A stretch of 43,601 bases of DNA from a crenarchaeote SCGC AAA261-N23 (lineage in GTDB: Archaea > Thermoproteota > Thermoprotei > Gearchaeales > Gearchaeaceae): assembly GCA_000375685.1 (NCBI GenBank), contig AQVQ01000002.1, forward strand, positions 1-43,601, read 5' to 3'. Below, piece after piece: positions 7,584 to 16,224 of this stretch. Numbering within the stretch: the first letter of the stretch is position 1; every line of letters starts with the position of its first letter. The position numbers and the translations under genes are program-made. Below the pieces are notes generated by a model that was not told the origin of the DNA, did no database searches, and worked only from the letters and a program-made list of their open reading frames with translations.

Positions 7584-8523
7584 AAAAATCTTGTTTATTT
7601 CTACCTTTGCAATTTTGATAACAGTTCTATTTGCGATTTATTACACACCTACTATTCAAGTCTTTGGTGATTCTAACTCCTATTGGAACGGCCTATCAAT
7701 TCTAAAATCCAGGTTGAATGCTACAAGCCTAAATTCATATTCTTCTTTGCCGTTTATTGGTCAGGGCTTTGCTTTAATTATTATAGGTCCTCAAAAGCCA
7801 TTTTATGCCCAAGAAATAGCTATCATAGAACAATTTTTAAATACTGGAGGAACGCTGATAATAGCAGATAACTTTGGTACAGGAAATCAACTGATTTCTA
7901 GCTTAGGATTGGATTCAAGATTTGGCAATCAAACTGTTTATGATCCTGTTTTTAGCTTAGGAAATCCATCAATTATTTATGCTTTTTCTTCAATCAAAAG
8001 CATAAAAAACATCACATTGTATTATTCTACGTATTTGATATTAGGTTCGAATTACAAAGTAATAGCAAACTCAAGCATTTTCAGTTATATCAACATCAAC
8101 AATACTTCAGTAAAATATGGTCCATTTCCTGTAATAGCTTATACAAACTACGGTAAGGGAAAGGTTGTATTAATAGCAACTCCTTATATTTGGGTTAATT
8201 TCTTCATAAATGGAGGTAACTTAGAACTTTTAGATTATATTATTCAAAATGAAACAGCTATTTTAGATGTTTCGCACTGGTATGTTGACACTTTAACGAT
8301 TTTTAAAGAATACGAATTTTTAGCGTATTCAATTCTCTCAACGCCTTTCATAAAGTATTCTATTTTAATAGGTAGCGTTGCATTTATATTCTTGTACAAA
8401 TTTGAAAAAAGTATAATGTCAAAATCAGATGAGATTGAGAAAATCATAAAGGAAAATCCTGATTGGGATGCTGAGCTTATTAGAAGAATAAAAGAGGAAA
8501 GAGAGAATTATGGAAGCAAGTAA
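7573..8523 (+). CDS. DUF4350-type membrane protein
   Basis: This 316-aa protein has an N-terminal span (residues about 5-24) and an outer domain. The outer domain contains GFALIIIGPQKPFYAQEIAI, FLNTGGTLIIADNFGTGNQL and, late, YGKGKVVLIATPYIWVN. This is the GATase-like fold of DUF4350 (ThuA-like surroundings). A second span lies near residues 258-275, with a charged cytosolic tail after it. DUF4350 genes sit beside MoxR and DUF58 in many bacteria and archaea, but no activity is established. The gene overlaps the previous one by 11 nt and the MoxR gene by 14 nt. Confidence 0.75.
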   Translation: MESKKILFISTFAILITVLFAIYYTPTIQVFGDSNSYWNGLSILKSRLNATSLNSYSSLPFIGQGFALIIIGPQKPFYAQEIAIIEQFLNTGGTLIIADNFGTGNQLISSLGLDSRFGNQTVYDPVFSLGNPSIIYAFSSIKSIKNITLYYSTYLILGSNYKVIANSSIFSYININNTSVKYGPFPVIAYTNYGKGKVVLIATPYIWVNFFINGGNLELLDYIIQNETAILDVSHWYVDTLTIFKEYEFLAYSILSTPFIKYSILIGSVAFIFLYKFEKSIMSKSDEIEKIIKENPDWDAELIRRIKEERENYGSK

Positions 8524-9445
8524 AATTTTTAATTCAATCGTTAATGAAGTTTCCAAGATAATAGTAGGAAATAAAGAAGTAATCGAAATTTCGATAATAA
8601 CCTTGATAGCAAGGGGGCATGTTTTACTTGAGGGTCCTCCTGGAGTAGGAAAAACAACTTTGGCTAAAACCCTAGCAAGAGTTATAGGAGGAAAATTCAA
8701 CAGGATTCAGCTTACCGTTGATACTTTGCCTGCAGATATAATCGGTACGAGTGTTTATAATCAAAAAACTCAGGAGTTTGAAATAAAAAAGGGGCCTATA
8801 TTTGCCAACATTGTTATGGCAGATGAATTCAACAGAGCCCCTCCTAAAACACAGGCAGCTTTTTTGGAAGCAATGCAAGAGCAACAAGTTACGATTGAAG
8901 GCAAAACTTTTCAGCTTCCTAAACCTTTCTTGGTTATAGCTACTCAATTGCCCTATGGTTACGCAGGAACTTATCCTTTGGTTCCCAATCAATTGGATAG
9001 ATTTGCTGTAAGAATTGAGTTAAGCTATCCAAAGAAGGAAGAGGAAATTTCAGTAATATCAAACATCGATAAAATTGAGCTTTTTGATGTTAATCAAGTA
9101 ACTACTCCTGAACAAATGGAGTCTTTATCTGAACAATCAAAACAAGTATATGTTTCAGATAAGGTCAAAGAATACATTGTCGATATTATTCAAAGAATAA
9201 GGGAGGATAAAACTTTCTTCAAATACTCTCCAAGTCCAAGGGCAAGCATTTGGATTCTAAAGCTTTCAAGAGTAAAAGCTTTGCTTGAAGGAAGAAATTT
9301 TGTTATTCCTGATGATGTAAAATTCGTAGCTCCCTATGCTTTAACTCATAGATTGACTTTATTGTCTGAGCTTCAAACCGAGGGAATTAAAGTTCGAGAG
9401 AGTATAAACGCTGTTCTAGATAGCATTCCTGTTCCAAAATTTTGA
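8510..9445 (+). CDS. MoxR-family AAA+ ATPase
   Basis: This 311-aa protein is a typical MoxR ATPase. It has Walker A GPPGVGKTT (residues about 42-50), Walker B with MADEFNRAPPKTQAAFLEAM (about 103-122), the sensor region ATQLPYGYAGTYPL, and the LDRFAVRIELSYP segment. The C-terminal lid contains SPSPRASIWILK. MoxR proteins are ATP-driven chaperones that activate or insert metal into partner proteins, often with VWA or DUF58 partners. The DUF58 gene follows directly, with its TTG start overlapping this TGA. The ATG is preceded by a purine-rich gaggaaagagag that could act as a ribosome-binding site within the overlapping upstream gene. Confidence 0.95.
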   Translation: MEASKIFNSIVNEVSKIIVGNKEVIEISIITLIARGHVLLEGPPGVGKTTLAKTLARVIGGKFNRIQLTVDTLPADIIGTSVYNQKTQEFEIKKGPIFANIVMADEFNRAPPKTQAAFLEAMQEQQVTIEGKTFQLPKPFLVIATQLPYGYAGTYPLVPNQLDRFAVRIELSYPKKEEEISVISNIDKIELFDVNQVTTPEQMESLSEQSKQVYVSDKVKEYIVDIIQRIREDKTFFKYSPSPRASIWILKLSRVKALLEGRNFVIPDDVKFVAPYALTHRLTLLSELQTEGIKVRESINAVLDSIPVPKF

Positions 9446-10716
9446 AAAACATTAAATTTACATCAAGAGGAGTAAAAATCTCGATTTCTTCTTTAGTTGC
9501 TTTATTGTTAGGTCTTTTTTTCTTTGATTGGATAATTTTATCTATATCAGTCATCCTTGCTTTATTAATCCTCTATGATTATCTCACTCTGAAAATAGCT
9601 TATAGAGATTTGAAAAAAATTAAAGTAGAGCCAAGTTCAATTCAATTAAATACCTTCAGAAAAAGCACAACTAAATATAAAATTACAATCGAAAGCAAAT
9701 TGGATTTGAATTTAGAAAAGCAATCATGGTTAAGTTTTTCTGAAGAGAAACTGATGAAGGGAAAGAATGAAATAATTTTGTTTTTAGAGCCAATTCATTC
9801 AGGAATATTTAGGCTCGATGGAATTAAATCAAAATTCAAGAGCAAGCTTTCATTATTTGAAGGAACTTATCAAATTCCTTTAAAAATCGAATTGACTGTT
9901 TATCCATTGCTTTATTTAAGATTGATTGAAGCAATAGGACTACTTGCTGAATTGGGATACTATGGCATGGGTGAGCTTCAACAAGTTAGTAAAGGATTAG
10001 GAACTGAATATGCCTACAGTAGAGAATACATTCAAGGAGAAACAATTAGAAGAATAGATTGGAAAGCTTCAGCAAGGCATGCAAAGTTATTTGTAAAGGA
10101 ATTTCATGAAGAGAAGGGAGGAAGTCTTTACATTTTTTTCGATACAAGATTTCCTGGAGAGCTAACAAAGGATGAGCTCAGTAGCTATTTTTTAAGCCTT
10201 TTAATGAACTACGTTTCTATGGATATTCCTCTGCTCGTTTCTATATATGGAAAAGAAAAATTGATAATAAAACGAGAAAGTGGAGTTAATATTCTTGAAA
10301 AAGTCTTAAAATACATAATTGATTATTATAAGATAAAATTAGATGAAATATACAAAATTAAAGATATCATTCCTTCTGAAAAATTAAAAGAGATTATAAA
10401 TCTATTCGGAAATGAAATATTGTTTAAGATATTCAATTTGAATATTCAAAGTTATTTAGAGGAGAAAATTTTGCCTGAGAATGAAAATATGGAAGAGGAA
10501 AATGTTCAAACAGTTTTCATTGTAACAAGTTTGATTAAAGATGTTGAGAAATTTGTAGACATGTTCCAAAATCTAGATGCCTATTTCATATATTATCCAA
10601 AGGTTTATCTTGAAACAGAAAGTTTAGAAGAAAGCTACATTGCAAAGAAATATTTGGAAAGAACAGTTGCAAATCTCAAATCTTTGAACTTTAAAGTTGT
10701 TCCTGTTCCAGATTGA
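9442..10716 (+). CDS. DUF58 protein, MoxR partner
   Basis: This 424-aa protein has two close N-terminal membrane spans (about residues 11-46), then a beta-rich domain, then the DUF58 signature YSREYIQGETIRRIDWKASA at about residues 192-211. The following YIFFDTR is the start of a VWA-like fold. DUF58 proteins pair with MoxR ATPases. The start is a TTG whose last two bases and the next A form the MoxR stop (TTGA), so translation is coupled. An insertion-like charged stretch of about 70 residues near 290-360 is specific to this copy or its lineage. The end overlaps the next gene in the same TTGA manner. Confidence 0.85.
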   Translation: MKNIKFTSRGVKISISSLVALLLGLFFFDWIILSISVILALLILYDYLTLKIAYRDLKKIKVEPSSIQLNTFRKSTTKYKITIESKLDLNLEKQSWLSFSEEKLMKGKNEIILFLEPIHSGIFRLDGIKSKFKSKLSLFEGTYQIPLKIELTVYPLLYLRLIEAIGLLAELGYYGMGELQQVSKGLGTEYAYSREYIQGETIRRIDWKASARHAKLFVKEFHEEKGGSLYIFFDTRFPGELTKDELSSYFLSLLMNYVSMDIPLLVSIYGKEKLIIKRESGVNILEKVLKYIIDYYKIKLDEIYKIKDIIPSEKLKEIINLFGNEILFKIFNLNIQSYLEEKILPENENMEEENVQTVFIVTSLIKDVEKFVDMFQNLDAYFIYYPKVYLETESLEESYIAKKYLERTVANLKSLNFKVVPVPD

Positions 10717-11588
10717 GAACTAAGTTAATTTTTATTTCTTTTTTAAGAACAAGAAATTTAATAGTAGGTTGCATTATAACCGCACTGGTAGGCTCTGTTT
10801 TCTTAGGTATTTATACAATAACTGTTCAGGCAAGCGATATAATACATGATCTTAATTCCAAGATAGGCAATTCAAATTCAAAAAGCATACAATACTCGCT
10901 TTATTACTACAATTCAAGCATTTGTATAATTAAACTTAATGAAAGTGAATTAAAATACTTTGCAAATGTTCCTTTAAACTCATCAGAGCTATTAGCTTCT
11001 TCTAGTTTAATTTCTAAACTTAATTTAAAAGATAGAATTATGATTTCGAATAGATCATACAGCTTGGTTGAATTGAATAATCTTTCTTCGATACTTGGAG
11101 ATTGTTTAATTTCGAATAGCATAGTTAATTCTACTAAGCTAATTGGTAATGGGACTTTAAATCTAGGATATCCTAGCCCTAATGAATTTCTTAGCCTAAT
11201 TTCAAACTCGTTGAATGAAATATCTTTAAACTGGATATATTTAGGCTATTTTTCTATTGCGGTTTTTTCTGCGATATTCTCTTATCTAACAATTAGAGAA
11301 AGAAAGGAAGATTTAAGGGCTCTCTATGAGCAAGGAACTGATAAAAATTCAATATATACAGCTTACATATATTCATGCTTGGTTTTTTCAATCTTAACGA
11401 TTTTGCTTTCGCAAACATTCAATTTAGTTATTCAGAACATATCAATAGGAATAATCAACGATTTACTTGGATATGTTCCTTTTTATTCAAGATTTGATTT
11501 GTCCATTTTTCAAAGCCTTTATTACGGAATCATATCTTTTCTTTCTCAACTTGCATTTTCTTTAAAGCTTGCATCTTTATTTTCCTAA
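10713..11588 (+). CDS. FtsX/MacB-like ABC permease, first subunit
   Basis: This 291-aa protein has the layout of FtsX/MacB permeases. A first span (about residues 15-35) leads to an outer domain of about 130 residues with many sequons. A second span (about 175-193) is followed by a cytosolic loop RERKEDLRALYEQGTDKNSI of the type that couples to the ATPase, then spans near 208-230 and 265-288. It starts with TTG overlapping the DUF58 stop (TTGA). The next gene encodes a second permease with a matching YEQGVSEKSI loop. The two plus the ATPase at 12682 likely form one Lol/MacB-type transporter. Confidence 0.65.
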   Translation: MRTKLIFISFLRTRNLIVGCIITALVGSVFLGIYTITVQASDIIHDLNSKIGNSNSKSIQYSLYYYNSSICIIKLNESELKYFANVPLNSSELLASSSLISKLNLKDRIMISNRSYSLVELNNLSSILGDCLISNSIVNSTKLIGNGTLNLGYPSPNEFLSLISNSLNEISLNWIYLGYFSIAVFSAIFSYLTIRERKEDLRALYEQGTDKNSIYTAYIYSCLVFSILTILLSQTFNLVIQNISIGIINDLLGYVPFYSRFDLSIFQSLYYGIISFLSQLAFSLKLASLFS

Positions 11589-12642
11589 GATAATAAAGAT
11601 AATTTATTCAAGGAAATCTACAATATTAGTCGCAATAATAATGTTCGCCTTATTAGCTTTGAGTTCATTCCCCTACATAGCAACACTATCCGTCGTAAAC
11701 GATGTAAATTTTGCAAGTTTGCCAAACAGTAAAGTAATAGTTCCTTCAAATTCTATAGTTCCATTGACAGGCTACATGAAGGTACCAGCCAATATGTCCT
11801 GTTTTTATAGTGCCGAGATAGCAATTGAGGCTAAAATAAACGGAATTTATTCTATAATAAGAGGCATAAACATTAATAACTCAAGCTATTTTTATAAAAT
11901 AAATATTTTGGAGGGAAATTGGTTTTCAAATGTATATGAAATAGTTATAGGTTATGATTTGGCTAAAAAATTAAATCTAAAGCCTAATGACAAGATTTCT
12001 GTTGAGGATGTTCTAACAGGAAATGTTCAGCCATTCTTAGTTTCTGGAATATTTTATTCAAATTACTCGATTTTCAATGAAGAAGGATTTGTAAGCATTG
12101 AAGCAGCTAGGAATTTATCAAATATTCCTGAAGGGTATTTTAGCTATGTAAGAGTTCCAGAGAATTGTAGCTCAGTAAAAAATTTAAACTCAATTTCTGT
12201 TGGTCTTTCTCAGGTATTTTCCAGAATTTTATCTGGATTTCAGTCAGCTTCTTCAAACTATTCAGTTTATCTTGGAAGTCAAACATTGACAAACGAAATT
12301 TCCGTAATTTCTTTAATCATTATCATATCAATACTAAGCTCAGTATGGTTCATTACTAGAATGTATATTTATTCATTTGAAAAGGATTTGAAGATTCTTT
12401 ATGAACAAGGAGTTTCGGAAAAGAGCATAAAAATTGCGATAATTTTACTTGTTTTGCTCTTATTCATTCCTTTGGCATTTTTATCTTCTTATCTTTCTTA
12501 CACTATTATATTACGATTTGCATTTACCGAAGCATTGCATTATAAAGCGTTGTTGCCAAACTTCATCAATGTTTCATTGTTGCCCACTGAAGCTATAATA
12601 ATTTCATTAATTTCTAGTTTATTTTATAAATTATCTAAATAA
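11569..12642 (+). CDS. FtsX/MacB-like ABC permease, second subunit
   Basis: This 357-aa protein has a first span at about residues 17-38, then a large outer domain of the MacB periplasmic-core type. That domain includes LEGNWFSNVYEIVIGYDLAK, NDKISVEDV and FLVSGIFYS, the usual way these domains describe allowed permease states. A second span (about 243-262), a cytosolic EKDLKILYEQGVSEKSI loop and two C-terminal spans follow. The TTG start overlaps the previous gene by 20 nt. This subunit is larger and closer to the canonical family than its upstream partner. Substrate unknown; lipids, lipoproteins or glycoconjugates are possible. Confidence 0.75.
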   Translation: MHLYFPKIIKIIYSRKSTILVAIIMFALLALSSFPYIATLSVVNDVNFASLPNSKVIVPSNSIVPLTGYMKVPANMSCFYSAEIAIEAKINGIYSIIRGININNSSYFYKINILEGNWFSNVYEIVIGYDLAKKLNLKPNDKISVEDVLTGNVQPFLVSGIFYSNYSIFNEEGFVSIEAARNLSNIPEGYFSYVRVPENCSSVKNLNSISVGLSQVFSRILSGFQSASSNYSVYLGSQTLTNEISVISLIIIISILSSVWFITRMYIYSFEKDLKILYEQGVSEKSIKIAIILLVLLLFIPLAFLSSYLSYTIILRFAFTEALHYKALLPNFINVSLLPTEAIIISLISSLFYKLSK

Positions 12643-12681
12643 TGATTCTTAATATTATTCTTAAAATTTTTAAAATTAATT

Positions 12682-13344
12682 ATGAATGATATATTAATAG
12701 AGGCGAAAAATTTAAGTAAAATTAAAAACGAAAAAACAATACTTAAAGATATAAACTTAACAATCAAAGAAGGAGAGCTTGTATTGATTTTCGGAAAATC
12801 AGGTGCAGGAAAAACAACCCTTCTAAGAATACTAGCACTTATTGATAAAGAATATGAAGGCCTTTTTAAATTAAATTTTCATTCCTATAAACAAGATGAA
12901 ATCAGGCTTAAAGAAATAGGTTATATACCACAATTTCTCGATATGATTAGCTCACTTACAATCGAAGAAAATATCATTCTTCCTTTAGAACTCATTGGAG
13001 AAAATAGAAGCGTTATGAAGAAAAAACTCGATGAACTTACAAGTACACTTCAAATAAAGCATATATTGGACAAATATCCAAACGAAGTTTCAGGTGGTGA
13101 GTTGCAAAGGGCCTGCATTGCAAGGGCATTAATTAAAGACCCTAGAATTATAATTGCAGATGAACCAACTTCCCATCTAGATGATGAGATGGAGAAGAAA
13201 GTTATTAGCATTCTTGAAAAATTTTCAAAGAAAAAAGTAACTATAATTTTGTCTTCTACCCATGAATATTATCCAATAAATCCAACTTCTATTTACAAAA
13301 TGGAATCTGGAATGATTAAATTTCATAAGAAAATTGAACTCTAG
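12682..13344 (+). CDS. ABC transporter ATPase, LolD/MacB-like
   Basis: This 220-aa ATPase has Walker A GKSGAGKTT (residues about 39-47), a Q-loop in IGYIPQFLD, the ABC signature VSGGELQRACIARAL (about 135-149) and Walker B IIIADEPTSHLDD (about 155-167). The H-loop is SSTHEY (about 191-196). The length and motif spelling fit the LolD/MacB group that works with FtsX-type permeases, which lie immediately upstream. A 39-bp AT-rich gap precedes it, with a TATA-like cttaaaattttt, so an internal promoter is possible. Its end overlaps the next TTG start by 11 nt. Confidence 0.9.
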   Translation: MNDILIEAKNLSKIKNEKTILKDINLTIKEGELVLIFGKSGAGKTTLLRILALIDKEYEGLFKLNFHSYKQDEIRLKEIGYIPQFLDMISSLTIEENIILPLELIGENRSVMKKKLDELTSTLQIKHILDKYPNEVSGGELQRACIARALIKDPRIIIADEPTSHLDDEMEKKVISILEKFSKKKVTIILSSTHEYYPINPTSIYKMESGMIKFHKKIEL

Positions 13345-14917
13345 AAAATTAGTTTATATAATTACTTTAGCTTTAATATTGTTCAACCTATTCTACAGAA
13401 TCTCACCAGCTTTAACAAATGCTCCAGTTTTTAGCTTAGATGCATGGTCTCTTTTAACAGATGTTAAATACATGCTAGAAAACGGGAAAGGCTCATTAGT
13501 TTCATGCAATTCTCTTCCTAGCTGTTATTTTGGCTATTGGCCAAGTCCAATTGTTATAACTACAATTACTTCCCAAATAACCAATTTAAACATTTATTGG
13601 GCACCAGTTGTTGTAACATTCTTCATGAATACTCTTTTCATTTTTGCTTTACTTCTGATAATCTATAGGATAATATTGAATAAGCTCAGGGCTTTCTTCT
13701 TTGGGTCATTGATAATTTCAAGCTTATGGTTTACGAACATATTCTATTCAGGATTTAAAGCTGAAATGATCGCAATGCCTTTATTGATGGTTTTAATATT
13801 ACTATTAATAAGATTTGAAGAGGGAAATTCAAGAGAAACAAAATTGATTCCATTAATATTATACATTTTCTTAATTATCGTTTTTACTCACCATTTCACA
13901 ACTTACATTGCAATGGCAACAATAGGTGGATATTTTGTTTATAAACACGTTAAGAACAAACTTGCTTCATTTGACAAAAGACTTTTCTCAATCTTTTCAT
14001 TTTCTTTCTTGATCTTAGTAATTTATTATTCATTTCAAGGATTTTCCACTTTGGAAAGCTTTGCTTCAGAAGGATTTTTTCCAACTCTGATTTCATATTA
14101 TCTTATATTGTTAATGATAACAGGCTACACTTTGCTTAAAGGCTTCAAGAAGTTCTATCTTTATGTTACAATTTTAGGAATCGCTTTAGCCTTTGTTCTA
14201 AGCTTAGGAATGTCATACTTTTTGCCTGGAATGCCAAGCTTTTCAATATACGATGCTTCTTTAGCTCCTCCATTGATATTGGTTTTAATCTATGGCATAT
14301 TTGGAGCATATTTTATGAACAAGGATTATGATTCTAGATTGCCAATAATCACTTCATGGTCCATTGCACCTTTTTCATTAGTCATTTTTTCATTCTTCGA
14401 TGGTTCAGGTCTCACTTTAAATAGAGGAATAATTGCTGCAAGTATTCCTATGACAGTTTTATCTGCATATTTTATTCAAAGGATTTTCAATGGCCAAAAA
14501 AATTTTAGCTTAATCAAGTTCGTTAATGCCATAATTATTGCTGTTGTTCTTATTAACGGGATTTTCATTCAGTTTCAGCCTTACTTTCAACAGAGAAACG
14601 TATACACAGGAATTTCATGGTATTACAGCACGGATCAAATTGATCAGATAAAAACAATAGTGCACTTTATTCCTCAAAATTCCTATGTTCAATCAGACAG
14701 CATGTTTTCCCAGCTTGCAAGTTTCTTTAATTCTACATTCACAATTTCAAATTCAAGCTTACTACTTATAAATAAATTGGATTTCAATAATTCGAAATAT
14801 TATTCATTCGGAATTGGTCTTGGATATTCATGGACCAAAGAATTTATCAATTTAAAAATTAAAAATAGCGATGTACTATTCAATTCAGAAGATAACATAC
14901 TTATCATGAAAAAATGA
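13334..14917 (+). CDS. Polytopic membrane protein, GT-C glycosyltransferase-like
   Basis: This 527-aa protein has about eleven to twelve membrane spans and a small C-terminal outer domain. The loop after the first span has an acidic residue in FSLDAWSLL (D36), the place where GT-C enzymes using dolichol-phosphate sugars keep a catalytic aspartate. Other marks are FTHHFTTYIA and YWPSPI. The C-terminus NSDVLFNSEDNILIMKK resembles the end of the 601-aa protein at 22092 (NNDILFNNGDSYLIM), so the two are probably paralogues. I infer a sugar or oligosaccharide transferase; a flippase-like role is the alternative. Start TTG, overlapping the ATPase gene. Confidence 0.6.
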   Translation: MNSRKLVYIITLALILFNLFYRISPALTNAPVFSLDAWSLLTDVKYMLENGKGSLVSCNSLPSCYFGYWPSPIVITTITSQITNLNIYWAPVVVTFFMNTLFIFALLLIIYRIILNKLRAFFFGSLIISSLWFTNIFYSGFKAEMIAMPLLMVLILLLIRFEEGNSRETKLIPLILYIFLIIVFTHHFTTYIAMATIGGYFVYKHVKNKLASFDKRLFSIFSFSFLILVIYYSFQGFSTLESFASEGFFPTLISYYLILLMITGYTLLKGFKKFYLYVTILGIALAFVLSLGMSYFLPGMPSFSIYDASLAPPLILVLIYGIFGAYFMNKDYDSRLPIITSWSIAPFSLVIFSFFDGSGLTLNRGIIAASIPMTVLSAYFIQRIFNGQKNFSLIKFVNAIIIAVVLINGIFIQFQPYFQQRNVYTGISWYYSTDQIDQIKTIVHFIPQNSYVQSDSMFSQLASFFNSTFTISNSSLLLINKLDFNNSKYYSFGIGLGYSWTKEFINLKIKNSDVLFNSEDNILIMKK

Positions 14918-14956
14918 TTACATATTAAAAAATTTTTCATTTTAATGAAATGAAAG

Positions 14957-14970
14957 GTTTTTAAGGTTTG
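14957..14970 (+). promoter_or_regulatory. Promoter of the second leader gene
   Basis: The 14-mer gtttttaaggtttg is identical to 2750-2763. It lies at nearly the same distance from the ATG (14989). It marks the start of the glycan operon after the 71-bp gap that follows the envelope operon. Confidence 0.6.
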
Positions 14971-14988
14971 AATGAATTATAATTAAAA

Positions 14989-15324
14989 ATGTCAAAATAT
15001 TCATACTCATTCTTTGACTTGTATTACATTAAGTGCCAATTGTTAAGAAGGAAAATATGGTTTAAAATTGACAGGCTTGATAGATCATTTTTCATAGCCT
15101 GTCTTAAGTTTTCAAAGATTAGACCAATAACTAGCAAGGAGGTCATTGAAACATTAAACAACGTAATGAGAAAGATACTATCAATAAAGGAAAAAATAAT
15201 AAGCCTTGGAAAATCATTGATGCAAAAGATCCTTAGCTCCAAAATAGTCGATATGTTCCCTTCATTGTTTAAACTTGCTAACGATAAAAACTACATATTT
15301 TGGCTAGGATTGAGAGGAATATAA
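14989..15324 (+). CDS. Unrecognised 111-aa protein, copy B, ending YIFWLGLRGI
   Basis: This is the full-length paralogue of the protein at 2783. It shares FDLYYIK-LLRRK-W, a D-LDRSFFIACLKF stretch (residues about 31-42), an EVIETL segment, a GK, SKI-MFP, and the end YIFWLGLRGI. Identity is moderate in the body and almost complete over the last ten residues, so the C-terminus is probably the functional contact. No known domain, signal peptide or cofactor motif is visible. It is the first gene of the second operon, 15 nt before a Dol-P-mannose-synthase-like GT2. Copy A occupies the same position in the first operon. Confidence 0.75.
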   Translation: MSKYSYSFFDLYYIKCQLLRRKIWFKIDRLDRSFFIACLKFSKIRPITSKEVIETLNNVMRKILSIKEKIISLGKSLMQKILSSKIVDMFPSLFKLANDKNYIFWLGLRGI

Positions 15325-15339
15325 TTTATCAAGATTGAA

Positions 15340-16224
15340 TTGCCTAGGATAATAGCAGTCATTCCTGCTTTCAATGAAGAGGAAAATATAGCTAAAGTTA
15401 TAATTAAGGCTCAAAAATATGCGAATAAAATCATTGTTGTAGATGATGGTTCAAGCGATATGACTTCTGAGATTGCAGAAAAGCTGGGAGCTATTGTTTA
15501 CAAACACAAGGAAAATCTTGGAAAGGGAGAAGCTTTGAAAACAGGTTTTGAATTAGCTAAGAAAATGGATTTTGATGTTTTAGTTACGTTAGATGCAGAC
15601 GGCCAACATGATCCTGAAGAAATCCCTATTCTTATCGAGCCGATTGTCAAGGGAGAAGCTGATATGGTTATAGGTTCAAGAAAGATAAACAAATCCGAAA
15701 TGCCTTTTCATAGAAGATTAGGTAATAAAATTCTAGATTCAACTACCCAACTTGTTGCGAAGATAAAAATAAATGATACGCAGAGCGGCTTTAGAGCATA
15801 TACAAAGCAAGCTATAGAAAAGCTTGAAATAAAGGATCATGGAATGGGTGTTGAATCGCAGTTAATAATAGAAGCTATTGAAAAAAATCTTAGGATTAAG
15901 GAAGTTCCTGTTAAAGTTAAGTATGGCAAAGGTCATTCAACTTATAATTTCCTTAGGCAGGGTTCTTACGTTTTACTAACAATTTTAAGAACCGTTATCG
16001 AAAAAAGTCCTTTGCTTTATTTAGGCCTTCCCGGATTAGCAATATCAATTATTGGATTGATACTTGCAATTTGGCTTTTGATAATTTACAATGCAGAAAG
16101 ATACTTTAGTATTCCTATAGCAGTATTAGCTTTAGGAGGCATTCTTCTAGGAATTATTCTCGTGGTAACTGCAATAATACTCTATGCAATACGAACATTG
16201 CATACTAGATTGAGAGAAGTTTGA
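15340..16224 (+). CDS. GT2 polyprenyl/dolichol-phosphate sugar synthase-like
   Basis: This 294-aa family 2 glycosyltransferase has the GT-A signatures VIPAFNEEENIAKV (residues about 6-19), VVDDGSSDMT (about 32-41) and LDADGQHDPEEIP (DXD at about 85-88). It also has the TQSGFRAYT segment typical of dolichol-phosphate mannose or glucose synthases. Two C-terminal spans (about 227-250 and 258-284) anchor it in the membrane. The likely reaction is transfer of a sugar from a nucleotide sugar to a polyprenyl phosphate on the cytosolic face, feeding GT-C enzymes outside. The TTG start at 15340 is chosen because it directly precedes the conserved start of the fold. Confidence 0.85.
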   Translation: MPRIIAVIPAFNEEENIAKVIIKAQKYANKIIVVDDGSSDMTSEIAEKLGAIVYKHKENLGKGEALKTGFELAKKMDFDVLVTLDADGQHDPEEIPILIEPIVKGEADMVIGSRKINKSEMPFHRRLGNKILDSTTQLVAKIKINDTQSGFRAYTKQAIEKLEIKDHGMGVESQLIIEAIEKNLRIKEVPVKVKYGKGHSTYNFLRQGSYVLLTILRTVIEKSPLLYLGLPGLAISIIGLILAIWLLIIYNAERYFSIPIAVLALGGILLGIILVVTAIILYAIRTLHTRLREV

